This document shows, in pieces, positions 13,186 through 25,768 of a stretch of DNA of 64,000 nucleotides; the stretch's first letter is position 1, and each line of letters opens with the position of its first letter. The notes beneath the pieces were generated by a model. It ran no database searches. It saw nothing but the letters and a program-made list of their open reading frames with translations, and was not told the origin of the DNA. The translations under genes were made by a program, and so were the position numbers. Source of the stretch: Magnolia sinica (taxonomy: Eukaryota > Streptophyta > Magnoliopsida > Magnoliales > Magnoliaceae); assembly GCF_029962835.1 (NCBI RefSeq), contig NC_080584.1:84286862-84350861 (forward strand), written 5' to 3'.

Positions 13186-13605
13186 TGGGCCCTACAATGA
13201 TGTATGTTCTCATCCACTCTGTCCATCCGTTTTATCATCTAATTCTAACGTATGAGAAAAAATAAAAAATTTGAAATATATCCAAAGCTCAAATGGACCA
13301 CAACATAGGAATATGGTAGGAATTTCATACCTACCGTTGAAAACTTCTTGGGGGCCACAGAAGTTTTGGATCAAGCTGATATGTGTCTTTTCCTTTCATC
13401 CATATCATTGTTAGATTATGAACAGTTTGGGTGACAAATAAAAATCACTGTTAGCCTTAGAAAGATTTCAACGGTGGACGTCATTATAGCGAATGTTTCC
13501 TGTGGTGTGGTCCACTTGAGCCTTGTATAATATTCAATTTTGTGTTTATGACCTAAAATGAGCTGGTAAAACTGATGGACGGCATAGATAATAAACATCA
13601 TCACA
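13186..13605. mobile_element. Foldback MITE copy D, ends eroded
   Basis: Left arm GTGGGCCCTACAATGATG and right arm CATCATCACAG, with shared inner strings CAAATGGACCACAACATAGG and CCTGTGGTGTGGTCCAC. The outer ends are degraded and no target duplication is visible. Confidence 0.65.
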
Positions 13606-13802
13606 GTTTCCTGAGTTGGCAATCCGCATCCCATCCATCAGACCATCACCCTCAGCCAGAATATCGATGTATCTCTTTATTTATATTTATTTATTTGTGG
13701 TAGATGAGGGTAGAGTATACATGGTAGAGCACGGTGGGCATGCGTCCACCATACACGTGGTAAAGATATACTGGATCAAGCTTGTCCCATCCTACTAAAC
13801 AC

Positions 13803-14340
13803 GGAAACGGATTGGCTACTCCCCCTGACACCAGCCAATGGCTGATGGTCGGTGCTATGTGGGCCCCACCATTATGTATGTTTTTCATCCATGCCGTCCA
13901 TCTATTTTTAAAGATCATTTTACTGCATGAGTCCAAAAATTAGGTATATCCAAATATCAAGTGGACCATATTAATGGAAACAGTGTTGAATGGGGGTCGA
14001 GCATTAAAAACATTTTAGGGGTCATAAAAGTTTTGGATCAAGCCGATATTTGCTTTTTCTCTTCATCTAGGCCTGTATGACCTAATCAACAGATTGGATT
14101 TCAAATAAACAGTATAATGGGCCTTAGGAGGATTTTAATGGTGGATATCCATCACTATTGTTTTCATGTGGTATGGTCCACCTGAGAATTAGATCCCTCT
14201 TATTTTTGCGATAAAGATAAAAAATGATACGTAAAAAAGGATGAACGGAATGGATGATACACATACATCATGGTGGAGCCCACAGAGCACCAACCATCAG
14301 CCACAGGGCTGATGTCAGGGGGAGTAGCCAATCCGTTTCC
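13803..14340. mobile_element. Foldback (Mutator-like) MITE copy E
   Basis: A 538-bp palindromic element with the same ends as copy C (GGAAACGGATTGGCTACT / AGTAGCCAATCCGTTTCC) and inverted repeats that continue through CCCCCTGACACCAGCC. The flanks ACTAAACAC (13794-13802) and CGTAAACAC (14341-14349) agree at 7 of 9 positions. Copies C and E are the same subfamily, about 2.7 kb apart. Confidence 0.85.
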
Positions 14341-14349
14341 CGTAAACAC

Positions 14350-15113
14350 ACTGATTTGAAGACCCCAACTCTCCAAACAAGCTTATTTTTAACCCTTGTA
14401 CATCCAAGCCGTCCATTCTGTGGCCATTGTTCAAAACTGTTACGACCGTCCAATCACTTTGATTTTTTCCATCCAGAAAAATGGTGCCCACAATTCAAAT
14501 TATCTAGATTGAACGACATCTCTGCCACTTACGATTGGCATGCATTTTACGAAATTAAAGGAAAGTTCTGATGATCTATACACATGCACTCACAAACCGT
14601 ACACGTGGCATGTACGTAATTGGAATAGAAACGTACAAGTAGTGGGCCACACTTTAGATGTATCATAACCAAACAATTATACTGGAATCATACAATAAAT
14701 GACCGGATTTTGCATATCTAAAACACTTAACGGTTGGAATCCAACAAAAAAATGTCCATTGAATCAAGGGACTAGATTGTCCTACTAATCTGATTAGTGG
14801 GTCCAGGATTTGGACGGCTTAGATTGATTTATCCGTATCCCACTGAACAATCACCTCTGCCAAATGTTAAATTAAAAATATATTACAAAAAAAAAAAAAA
14901 AAAGTGGGGCCCACTGATGAATGGGTGAACTGCATTCATCAGCCGAGAAAACAAAATAAAAACTCCAAACCCCTTTATCTCATCCCCTCCTCAGTCGTCT
15001 GCTACGTCGGAAAAAGAAGAGAACGTTTTCTTTTCTTTTTTTTTTTTAAAAAAAAAAAGGAAAAAACCGTTTCTTGATTTCGCGCGCTTCTGTTTTGCTG
15101 AGATATCTGAGAG
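14350..15113 (+). promoter_or_regulatory. Upstream region of the Mpv17-type gene
   Basis: Proximal promoter and 5' leader. A GTGGGGCCCAC word at 14903-14914 contains the TGGGCC (site II, TCP-binding) motif common in promoters of plant housekeeping and organelle genes. A perfect 10-bp inverted repeat CTGATGAATG (14914-14923) / CATTCATCAG (14933-14942) follows. The CT-rich stretch from about 14960 to 15110 looks like a leader. No clear TATA box sits at a convincing spacing. Confidence 0.45.
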
Positions 15114-18100
15114 ATGGCATCTGTACACAGCATCACACCTTGCCATAGATTTCTCGAAATCTCAAAACCAATCTGCCAAACACGCCCCAATCTTCTAATT
15201 CCTGTAAATGGGCTCTCAGGCTCCTCCCTCCACCTCCTCTCCACCCCCAACAAAGCTCCAAGATCCAACCTTTTCTGCAGAAACCCGAGGAATTGGAAGA
15301 TTGGTTCCGTCGCGGATGAGCTCGACGTGATTCCGGTTCAGAGCAGCGATTCGACCGACCAGCAGGACGGAGGAGCATCAGCCCACATCGTCCGAGAGGA
15401 GGAGATTGAGAGTGTAAACCAGGTCGGTGGCTTCTCCAACGAGGGGCGGTTCTCTTTTGAGGGCGCAGGTGGGGATTTTCAGGGATTCTCGTCCTCTTCG
15501 GCGCCGTTGGGGGAGGAGGGAGAGGTGGAGGATTTCGACCGCTTCTTTGATAGGGCGATTAACACGACGATTGTTCTCGCAGCCGGCACTTTCGCCATCA
15601 CCAAGTTGCTCACCATCGACCAGGATTACTGGCATGTGAGTAATTCCATCTGGGTCTTCATTTTCTTCGACTGCCTTTGCATTTTAACGGTTTTTATTAT
15701 GTGCTTTTTTGGGAATTTTCTTGAAGTTCTGATTATGAAGGTGTTATGTTATATAGTCTAACATTTTTGCTAATTTCCTTGGAATCCTGAAGTGGGATTT
15801 TTTAGTTGAGGGATGGAGAGACTTTCTGTCTTTGTTGCGTTTCGGAATTGCAGGAGTTTCAAGTTTTGCGATTGGAAATTTCTCGCTCAATTGCATTTGA
15901 GGTAGATTGAGATGTTGGTTTGATCTTCGGAAAGAGTTAGATTGAGAGGTTGGTTTGATCTTCGGAAATAGACTGAAGCTTTATCCACTTGCTTGCAGAA
16001 CATACGAGTTTCGGCATAGATCAATTTCTTATGTTCTGGTTTCTGTAAAATTAATTTCATCCTATTAGAATTGTCTGAGAAATCTGTTGATATTGCTAAT
16101 CCTATTAGAAAACATCTTTTATATTGAGTTCTAGATCACGTTGGTATTATAAATTCTTCTTCCTTTTAGTAATATGGTTTGATTTAAGAGGCAATCATGC
16201 CATGAGATGTGATGGCCATATAAGTATTGGATCTGATTCGTATCTAATTTGTTATATTGTTTATTGTTGTGATGGATGTCTCGTATAAATATTCTCTTTG
16301 GGAGTCGAATTAGGGTTACACGAGAAGCTTTTCTCTGAGTTTTTGGGGTTGCTTGAAAGTTATAGGGCTGTAATCCTTTTTGAGAGGATAGTGATTTCAA
16401 TAGGGACTCATCCATGGAGTAAGCACAATGCAGAACCATGTAAATGTGTTGTGTTTTGTTTATTATTTTTTCTTTGTTGCTTCAGTTCAATTCTTACATT
16501 TATGTAAATTTTTCTTTACTTGAGTTTATATCCTTCCATTTCATCTAATTGCACCATTTTAGAACTTAGAAGCTGACTCATATTGTTTTGGACTGAAACC
16601 CATACAACTCAAATGATGCCGAATTGTATTGGGCATTATCGAAAACCTTTCTTGATCTTAACACAAATGATTCTAATATTTGCAGCGTTGATTCTAAGAA
16701 CGACTTTAATTTCAATAGAGGGGTAGTACTACGAATCGAGTTTAGTTTCCATGTTTCCATGTCTTTGTAGAAGAAATGACAAAAGAAAAGTAGCACGATT
16801 CTTACGGGGTTTTGGTGGGTAGAGCTGATGCTCTCTCTATTTTTGTCTCAGGGATGGACACTTTTTGAGATACTTAGGTATGCGCCCCAGCATAACTGGA
16901 GTGCTTATGAGGAAGCTCTAAAAACCAACCCTGTGCTAGCCAAGATGATGATTAGTGGGGTGGTTTACGCTCTTGGAGATTGGATTGCACAGGTAATATT
17001 GTCAGTTTAAACTAGTGTGAATTGCAATCAACTACTAATAGCTATGCTTAAGTAAGGGCATCCGGTATGTACTTCTTTTGCTGATACCCTACTGATTGCA
17101 GTGCTATGAAGGGAAACCTCTTTTCGAATTCGATCGGGCTCGCATGTTCAGATCTGGACTTGTTGGGTTTACATTTCACGGTTCCCTTTCTCACTACTAT
17201 TACCAATTCTGTGAGGTGATTTTTTTTATTTTTTTATTTTTAAATTATTTTACTTCAGCATTGAAGCAATCTTATAGCTTACCTCTCAAAAAATAATAAA
17301 ATCATAAAATAAAGGAAGTAAAATAAAAATTAAAGAGGGTCTCTCTTAGCTGCTTATTTTGTGGAGTGCTGAAGTGTCCCAGTTTCCTTTTTCCAGGCTC
17401 TTTTTCCCTTCCAGGATTGGTGGGTAGTTCCTGCGAAGGTTGTGTTCGATCAAACAGTGTGGGCTGCAGTGTGGAACAGCATCTACTATGTTCTCTTGGG
17501 ATTCTTGCGTTTTGAATCACCAGCCAATATATTTAGTGAGCTCAAGGCAACATTTTGGCCCTTGCTAACGGTAAGGAAATGTTCACTCTTGGTAGAGTTT
17601 CCTTTTCCGCTGATTGTCTTTTAAGCTTTTGAAAAGCCTGTGCTTCTTTGTATTGTCCCTCATTTCACCTTGAAATTCCCATGTACTCATCTCATCACAG
17701 ATGCACTTTGAGTTGAAGTTAAGGTTTTGAAACTTGTTCTTCTTGTTTTCCTTCTTTGTTGGTCTGGTGTTGTTAATTTCACACTTCACAAGAGCATTCA
17801 GAACAGTCATTAGAAATAAGAGATATGAGGCGAAACTTGATAGTTTGAACTTGAGATTTTTGAAATTGGGCTTGCCTTAGATGGGGATCTTTGGATTTTA
17901 AAATGAGCTTGCCTGATTTGGAGAAAACTCAATCGATCATTTTACCTCTACTGGGTTTTTTTTATTTATTTATTTATTTTTAAATGGAGTTTGGATTCAG
18001 TACTCCACTTAAACTGAGCTGATTCTCCAAACTTTTGAATTTCTCTGTGATTGTATGAACCTTGGTGGCCTCTTCTAATTATCATGGCTCGTAAGGATTT

Positions 18101-19236
18101 AAGCTTACTACCATGTTGATTTAGTAGCTTATAGACATTTATGCTGCAGTTAACTGACTTTTCAACTCTCATTTTCTTGACAGGCAGGATGGAAGCTTTG
18201 GCCTTTTGCTCACTTGATTACCTATGGTGTAGTACCGGTTGAACAAAGGCTTCTATGGGTGGACTGCGTGGAGCTTATCTGGGTGACCATACTCTCAACG
18301 TGAGCATCTTTACCCACCTCAAAGTCGACTTTCTCTATATCCAAGTATTTAGTAACCTGTCTAAATACTATGAAAGGAATGTCATAGCATCCACATAATT
18401 GCTATCGTCAACAGTTATATCTGGCAAAAATCAACGCCAGTATTTTAATAATTGCTGAGTTGACTTTATCTTGACTATGGTTGAGTTCATGTTACTAACC
18501 TAGGTGGACATAACATTTTGTTCTGTTGGTATCTTGAGATGTATTCTCTTATATTGTGTACTCTATGATCCTGTATTCATATAGTAATTCTTTAGGTTTC
18601 TTGGCAAGGAGCAAAAGAAGGAAAAGAAACTAAAAGCGTGGAAATTGTAATTATTATTTCTGTTGGTACTATTGAGAAATGGAATCCATTTTTAGGGCTA
18701 TGTTTTCAGGTGGAAATCTCTTATTCATTAGACAATGGTTATCTCATATCTTGTGCTAGGGAATTGCAATTGTGGAAAAGGCTAATAATTGCTTCTTGGA
18801 ATACCCTGTTTTCTTTGCAAATCAAACAGGAGAAAAGCTCTTGTCAGAGGAAATCAGTCTCTTTTCCTTTCTTTTACCCCTTAACAAAAAGCCTTAAAAT
18901 TTATAGATGTATGGATATATCAGCATGTCAGGTTCTCTGGAGTTGCCTTATCTGACATCTCATATTACGTGCATGTCTAACATGGATTTGTGTTCATGCC
19001 AATGTTACGTGGCTGGTAGCTAATCATCTGTACCGATCTTCTTCTCATGGCTAGTTACTCGAATGAGAAATCCGAAGCAAGGAGTTCAGAAGCATCTTTG
19101 GAGACAAATGCCAAATCTCCCTCAAGTGAAACCAAGGTATGGAAACTGTTACTTTGGTATATCTGAGGATTGTCAAGCAACATTGAAGAAACGATAACAC
19201 CCCTATTATTCGATTTCTTATCAGGAATTAATGTGA
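15114..19236 (+). CDS. Mpv17/PMP22 family membrane protein, probably plastid-targeted (7 exons)
   Basis: Integral membrane protein of the Mpv17/PMP22 family; members sit in peroxisomal, mitochondrial or plastid membranes and their biochemical role is poorly known. Exons, all with GT-AG borders and a consistent frame: 15114-15635, 16852-16992, 17102-17215, 17397-17570, 18184-18299, 19055-19136, 19225-19236, giving 386 residues. The Ser-rich, acid-poor N terminus (residues 1 to about 60) looks like a chloroplast transit peptide. An acidic linker precedes a first hydrophobic segment at about 150-168 (TTIVLAAGTFAITKLL). The family domain spans about 190-355: MISGVVYALGDWIAQ, HGSLSHYYYQF, VFDQTVWAAVWN, WKLWPFAHLITYGVVP and WVDCVELIWVTILS. 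The start is the first ATG of the open exon. Exon 7 adds only three codons. It is convergent with the PP2C gene downstream. It most resembles what I recall of Arabidopsis At4g03410. Confidence 0.9.
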
Positions 19237-19877
19237 TGACGATGTCAGATTAAAGGAATATAGCCTGTATCTATGCTCTGTAAGTAGCCAAACTACCTGT
19301 GAAGATAGTGCCATTGCTCAAACAGACCGAGATCTGGTCGTGACGGACAATGCAGCTGCGCCGACTGCTATGGTTTCGCTGCACACTTTCATTCAAGATG
19401 TGTATGCCATGTAACAGTATCTACCTTTCATCCACAATGTATCCATCAGTATCGTTTATATCATAGTCCTCAAATGTAATCTAGAAGATTATAGTAATTA
19501 GTAGTTTAGACATTTCATTCGGGGCCACTGTTTCTACATATAGAAACGAACCGCTTCCCTTCATCCTACAATTTTCTTTTGAAAAGGTAACTCCACTTCT
19601 TCCTACTGCTTATCAAATCATTCAACATACTATACTGTTTAGAAGCTGCTGGAATTTTGTGATCACTTCCATGGCGGTGGAGGCTTTATGTTGGTTGTCA
19701 TTGCTTGTTATGGTTAGGGTATTTTTATCATCTTTCATATGCCTTCAAGGATATCCCTAGTCCTATTTTTATTATTGTTTCTTTTTTGAATTTTTGAATG
19801 TAAATTTCCATTTTTATTATTCATTCGAGCATCTGTACACATATGCTTTATTTTGATATTATCTTGGCCTTCACCTA
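19237..19877. other. 3' UTR and downstream flank of the Mpv17-type gene
   Basis: Follows the TGA at 19234-19236. The 3' UTR should lie in the first few hundred bases, but no poly-A signal stands out. Nothing else recognised. Confidence 0.4.
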
Positions 19878-19885
19878 GCAGTACC

Positions 19886-20308
19886 CATAGTTTAAAAACC
19901 AATAAAGTCGACTCAATGTTCAACCGGGTCAAGTTGACTCGAAGACTCGACCCATTATTGTAGATTGAAGATATGAGGAATGTAAATAGATATTTAAAAT
20001 ACTTTAAACTTAGTATAAGTAATAGAAAAGAAAAAAAAAGAAGAAGAAAAACTACCTTCTCTTTATTTTTAATAAAATCTCCACCTAGTAGGTGAGTGAC
20101 TCAGTTCAAGTCAGGCTGAGTTGACCAAGCCATTGATTTGACTCGATGAGTCTGCCTGTGTCCAGCCCGAATCAGGCCCACTACTGAGTTTCACAGCAAA
20201 TTGGCTCAAATCAGGTCCAGTACTGAGTTTCACAGACTTGGCTCAAAATCTCACTGAGTCAAGTTGACTCAGCTTAGTCGATTTGAGTCAGCAAGTTTTG
20301 GAATTATG
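19886..20308. mobile_element. hAT-type miniature element
   Basis: A 423-bp element flanked by the exact 8-bp duplication GCAGTACC (19878-19885 and 20309-20316). The ends CATAGTTTAAAAACC and AGTTTTGGAATTATG are imperfect inverted repeats. The interior is built of GACTCGA and GAGTCAAGTTGACTC words. No transposase. Confidence 0.82.
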
Positions 20309-20316
20309 GCAGTACC

Positions 20317-20735
20317 TTGTTAATAATCCTTTTCTTTCGGGAACATTCTAACTAGATATTTAATGAGTAATTAATCACAGTAGCACCTGTTATCTGTTCT
20401 ATCCTCACTCCCAAGTCCTCTATCCTCACTCCTAACTCCTTCCAGTTGTGATTACGCTTGTATTAATTAATGGATGCTTCCTCCGCAGGAGCTCGAAAGC
20501 TGATTGAGATTTTGTGTAGTTTCCTATCTTCTTTGCAATGTACTAAAGCTAGTTATTACCTGAAAAATTCTCATCCTGGGAATCTTGGGAATTCTCCTCC
20601 TGATAGGTTTACGTTGATTTGCAATCTAGATTGGAACTTAACAACCAGAGCTGTGGGTGTAGCGTATTAAGCTTTAGTCTCCGTGTTTGTTTAGTAGCGC
20701 ATTAAGCTTTAGTGGGGATGTTGTTTAGTAGCGCA
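20317..20735. other. Intergenic, with a short tandem repeat
   Basis: The phrase TAGCGCATTAAGCTTTA occurs at about 20660, 20695 and 20730. No coding signal. Confidence 0.4.
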
Positions 20736-21174
20736 TTAAGCTTTATTCTCCAGCTGATCAATCTGATTTTCCACAATAGTAGTTGAATCAGGTTTGGATA
20801 TGTGGAGATCATCTCTGGTAAGAATCAACCTTACTGTCAAAACACCCAGACTCATTCTACTCATCGAAATACCAGGGATGGTGTCAATTTCAGTCCTGCT
20901 ACCTACAGGGAAGTCTATTGTCATTGCATCACTAATATCCACTTCAACCAAAGCCTGAATAATGGTTTCCCAAACTGGTGAGAATTCTAACTGATTGGTT
21001 ATGATCCTCCTTGGGATGCCACCCACCCAGACCACTTACAGGAAGAGTGCCATCCGAAGCATTTGGAGCTTTCCCCATGTCTTTCCTTCGAGTCCCATTC
21101 CTCATCCAGTATATCTTTAGTTTTCGAACCCCAAGAAATGCAATTATAATTGCTGCCTTAACAATTTGAATCAT
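20736..21174 (-). pseudogene. Unidentified coding-like patch
   Basis: Two overlapping minus-strand frames. One (20736-21035) contains VGGIPRRIITNQLEFSPVW and ends QIDQLENKA before its stop. The other reads through 20944-21174. Their composition is more protein-like than most intergenic frames, but I recognise no domain and see no splice structure. It could be an eroded transposon ORF or a gene fragment, or chance. Confidence 0.2.
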
Positions 21175-24100
21175 TTTACTATCTGCCAGCTATACCAAGA
21201 GCAAGTTTGGCAACAGGTTCTTTGTTAGCCTTTAAAGCAGCCTTTTCCTAACTAAGGCAAGTCCATTTCATAGTTTTTACATCTGATAAAGAAGTCAACT
21301 TCATCATGTTTGAGATCCTTCTCGAGTTCAGCAATGAATCTTGCAATGTCTTGTAATTTGTTGTTTGGTGTTTCGCTTTCCGGCTCCTGTGTTGAGCTGT
21401 TTGTATCCTGTTTTTGTTTCTCTTCTTAATGAATCTCCACCTATTTAAAATAAACTAAAATGAAAACAGAGAGATTCTTGGTGTCTTGGTTAACTTATTA
21501 TGGATGAGCCTGTCCTCATCTCCTTTTATAATACCTCATTTTTCTTTATTGTGATTTATGATTCACAAATTCCTTCGAGAAATCCAGTGATTTCTCCGTT
21601 CTGAGCATTTTTAAATGAACAAGTGTGTTGAGATATGGGGGGCTGATACCCCCATGATGTCAGAGCTTTGAGCAAACAGTTTGGATTCTGAAAATATTAC
21701 CATTACAAGGGAACATGCTCATGCTCTATAATAGAGATTAAAAGGTGGTGTATGCACTAGTTGTTTGACAGTACCTCAAAATGATGGGAACTTAATTCAG
21801 ATTAGCGGTAACAAACATTTTTCTGGTTGCAGGACTCACATATTTCACACAATTTTCAAAAGAATACCACCAGAGTTCAAAAGTCTTCTGCTGGGTCATT
21901 TACCTTTTCTTCTTTAATAGTTTTTTGTTTTTTTTTTTTTTTCATATTATTGTTATCATGGCCCTTCTGATTAATAGAGTCCATTCCAAATTCATCAGAG
22001 AAGAATTGTCATGTAGTTCCAAGTGCCATGAAATGGGAGGGATGCATGACATTAGCTCATGCATGCTCACTCAATTCTATGCAGTCTGATCATTAATGAG
22101 TGAAGGCAGACTAGATCATCAGATGCACCGATTATTAGACAGCAAGTTTTTTCACGTGTACTCTGATAAGAGGCACACCTGATGCACAATGGATATGCTA
22201 ACTTGAGCTGTGTTCGAACATGGAGATGGCAACAGGGAAGTGTGTCAGCCACTTTGATATGTTAGTTTGAGATCATTTCAGTGTTAGTATGAAAGTGCTG
22301 AAAGGGCCCTCTTGGAAGAAGAAGAAGCCATCTTTGAGCTCCACATCGAGTTTAGTAATGAGTAGTGTTGAGTGTGATATCTTGGTGAACTTGAAAATAA
22401 GCAGGTCCTGGTATAAAACCATATCTTGCCATGAATCCTCTGAGGAATTGAGACATTTCTATGTGCTGGGCATTTGACTAATCATGGGTGTTGAGATCAT
22501 AATTTGAAAACCCGAAAACTTTGACTCTATCCAAGAAATCTCTCCGTTTCAATTGCTACAATCCATTCCCATATTTCAATACAAGGGTTTCTCTTGTTAC
22601 TTGGAAAATGGTGGGGAACAGAACAATGTTAAGGGAAAGTGAATGAAATTAGCCCATGCATCTCCTCCACTCATTTCCCTTCGATGTTTGGAAAATAAAA
22701 AGGCTGAAAGGGAAGAATTTGATTATCTGGTACAATTTTTTGTTATATAGCAAGCTTTTCCTCTCTAACCTAACACCAATAACGAAATGCAGATTGAATT
22801 AATTGAGAAATGCAAAGACATCAAGAGAAACACATCCAAATCTTATTCAGAAAAAGTCCTTGCAACTGCAATACTACAAGTAGGAAGATGCAACTAATAG
22901 TTGATGCTTAGAGAAATCTTTCTATGTGATCATAACAACCCTAACAGGGATGCTGACATGGAAAACTGAGATAAGCAGTCATTCATTACAAGGTTAAGGC
23001 TTCATGGGATGCTGATTGTATCTCAGGACACTTGCATTAGCATTAATCTTTTGATTGGCTAGAATTGTATGTTAGTTTTGCACAGTTTGAAAAGGGGAAG
23101 AGACTTTTAAAATGATACGCATGCGTGGTGTAGTTATCCAGAAATCCCTACTGTCGTAATCGCTGACCTAACTATAGATGGAGCATAATCTAATAATTGA
23201 ACTAAGAAGATAATATTAACTATCTGATTCTTCCCTTAGATATGGACCACTTGCTATTTTATTCTCAACCATTTATTTGATGCATAGGATTGCTTAATCA
23301 GTCTGATTTCAGAGATATGCTCGATCCACAATGGGACCCACATTTTAGATGGTCTAGATAGTGATACATCACATGCTGGGAGGATGAGTTTACTGCCATT
23401 TTCTAACTTGTCCAAAGCTAACATAAGAGCCTGGCCCTGTTTGACATGACTGGAAAATAAAAAATAAAAAATCCCTTCTTTGATCACAGAAACAGTTGGA
23501 TTTGAGAAGTTAGTGAATGTACATAGTAATGTTTTATAAGGGATGGGAAAAGGTCATATAAAAGAGGGGAATGCTATTTTGCAGCAAAAGCAAGTACCCT
23601 GATTACAAGACAACCTTGACACTTGTGTGCAAGATGTAGGCTGTTTATCATGCTGGCCCACTCATCAATGGAAAATCTTTTACACTTTTAGCTGTCCATG
23701 TGCAACCCTCTAATTGAATGCTGAGGATTGTCAGATCGTTGCGAGTTTTACAAGGATGGTCAGTCCACCAAGTTTTGATGGCGTTGATCACCCAGAGTAA
23801 GGCCCACCATTTCAACAATGTGTTCCACAGTTGGTGGATCATCAACATGATGGGGCCTATTCACAATTGAATGGTGAGGATTGACAGCCCTACCAACCAA
23901 TCAGGTGTGAGTGTGATTTATACAAGCTTCAGTTTCTCCTCAATCTATGAAAACACTACTGTCCATATGCAAAACTCCAATATGTCAAGTAGGGTTTGTC
24001 TGGCGTTTGTGATTTCCACACTGTAACTTGGCCATATTGGGCTGTGCAAATGATAGAATATGATCACCAATTACAACATCATTCTAACCGTTGATTCCCA

Positions 24101-24594
24101 TCCAAGCATTCAGACAGTAAGGATTTCCATCGGTGAATATGGCCCATCTGAAGTGGGACACAATTAATGAAATTCCAATCACCGATTACTTGAACGGTGA
24201 ATCATTCAGGAAGAAGGTTAGAAAAGCTTTTCCGGGTTTTCTAATCATTGATTTTTCATCAAATCTAGCCGTTAGGTTTACTTGAAAAATGGTGGTGGGC
24301 CTTCCTGATAAGCAGTCATGAACAACAAGGGACCTCTGATTCACGAGGGTTGCTAGAAAATGAGAGAGATTCACCAACATCTGCAAAAGCATAGTAGAAA
24401 TGATAGGAAATGGGGTAAAAATACAGCTTTCCCATCAATACTAATGAGAGATGATATTACTGGGTATCACAAAAAATGTATTGATAGTAGATAGTTTGAT
24501 TTCAAATCACTATCCAAATCTGGGCATCGCTTTGTGGGCCATGGGCATGTCATGGCAGAAGCGGATTGCATGGTGTAGCAGACCACCAACCTTT
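21175..24594. other. Intergenic, no gene seen
   Basis: No supported coding region. A stretch at about 23240-23430 resembles 53390-53570 (shared words around CTTGCTATTTTATTCTCAACCAT and AGGATGAGTT), an old dispersed repeat of unknown type. Confidence 0.4.
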
Positions 24595-25025
24595 GTGGTG
24601 TGTTGACATGGCAAAGTTTTGTGAGCCCCACCATGATGTATGTGTTATATCCACACATTGTCCATCCATTTTGCGAGATCATTTTAGCGCATGAGCCCAA
24701 AAATGAGGCAGACCCAAAACTCAAGTGAACCAGACGGGGCCACAGAAGTTTTGGATCCAGCTAATATTTGTGTTTTCCCTTTATACAGGCCTATGTGACC
24801 TTATGAATAAGTTGGATGGCAAATGAACATCATGATGGGCCCTGTGAAGGTTCAACCATGGGTGCCATTGTCCCCACTGCTTTTTGTGGTGTGGTCCACT
24901 TAAGCTTTGGATTTTCCTCATTTTTTGCTCATGCCCCAAATTGATATGGAAAAATGGATGGGTGTGTGGATATAACACATAAATCATGGTGGGGCCCATA
25001 AATTTTTGCCATGTCAACACACCAC
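24595..25025. mobile_element. Foldback MITE copy F
   Basis: Perfect 21-bp terminal inverted repeats: GTGGTGTGTTGACATGG plus CAAA at 24595-24615, and the complement at 25005-25025. Inner arms carry GAGCCCCACCATGATGTATG and its complement. One arm is shortened after ACTCAAGTGAACCAG compared with the other copies. The terminal sequence differs from copies C and E, so the family has several subfamilies of ends on a shared core. No target duplication found. Confidence 0.8.
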
Positions 25026-25393
25026 CCAGGTCACACCATGCAAAGTGCTTGGTGACACAACAAGTGAGGACATCGAAACACCAAGTGCCCAAATGTCAAC
25101 TGTTTTCACTAATCGATCATGACTTGCTTTGTATGAATCAAAATATCTTAGGTCGAGCTATGAGTCTTTATTTTATTGCTGTTGTGGTTTTGGCATACAT
25201 CACATTTCCTCACTTATGCACTTTCCCAAATAACACCTGTTCTCCCAATATGATTAAAATGAGGCTTTAGCATATAGCACCTTCCTGGCTGGCTTATGCA
25301 TTTTACCAAATAACACCTGTTTTCCAAATATGATTAAAATGAGGTTTTGGCATATAGCACCTTCCTGGCTTGTGCATTTTTCCAAATAATACC

Positions 25394-25394
<1 letters not shown>

Positions 25395-25431
<37 letters not shown>
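25395..25431. repeat. (TG)n microsatellite
   Basis: About 18 uninterrupted TG units. Confidence 0.95.
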
Positions 25432-25434
<3 letters not shown>

Positions 25435-25512
25435 CAAACCATGCTGGTGATACTTGGTTTGAAAAATTAACCATAGTTAAATAAGCAAAATCTTTTTAAT
25501 CCCAAAGCCTCA

Positions 25513-25575
25513 ACCCTGACCCTAACCCTAACACCTCTTCTCTCTTCTCCCAAACCCTAAGCCTAACCCTACCCT
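25513..25575. repeat. Short telomere-like CCCTAA patch
   Basis: Several ACCCTAA-like words (CCTGACCCTAACCCTAACAC, CAAACCCTAAGCC, CTAACCCTACCC) in about 60 bp. Too short and irregular for a true interstitial telomere. Confidence 0.5.
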
Positions 25576-25768
25576 CTCCCAAACGTAAAGATAAAAAGGT
25601 CATTTTCCATTATCAGCAGTCAACCATAACAGCTCAGAATGACATGATTACATGCCGGTATGTTAACCACAGGGTGGTCTTTGACCAAAATTTAAATCAG
25701 AAACAGCACCTTCAAGGGAGGGGGTTATTTGTCTTTTGCTAGAAGGGAGGGTGCTATATGTCAAAACC

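Larger units (their letters stand above)
25186..25768. mobile_element. Inverted-repeat element with tandem repeats and a TG microsatellite
   Basis: The left end GGTTTTGGCATACATCAC and the right end GTGCTATATGTCAAAACC are imperfect inverted repeats, and the similarity extends about 50 bp inward. Inside are about 2.3 tandem units of 76-80 bp (starting at 25213, 25293 and 25369), a (TG)n run at 25395-25431 and a telomere-like patch. No coding capacity; superfamily unknown. Confidence 0.6.

Noticed and set aside
15133-15635. Minus-strand frames over exon 1 of the Mpv17-type gene
   Set aside because: Shadows of the GC-rich coding exon; the plus strand has the family domain and spliced frame.
17945-17985. 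Possible element in Mpv17 intron 4
   Set aside because: Only a T-rich low-complexity tract; no ends or duplications.
25513-25575. Interstitial telomere
   Set aside because: Only a few irregular CCCTAA-like words; the LTR starts at 33757 and 51147 hold similar degenerate words by descent.
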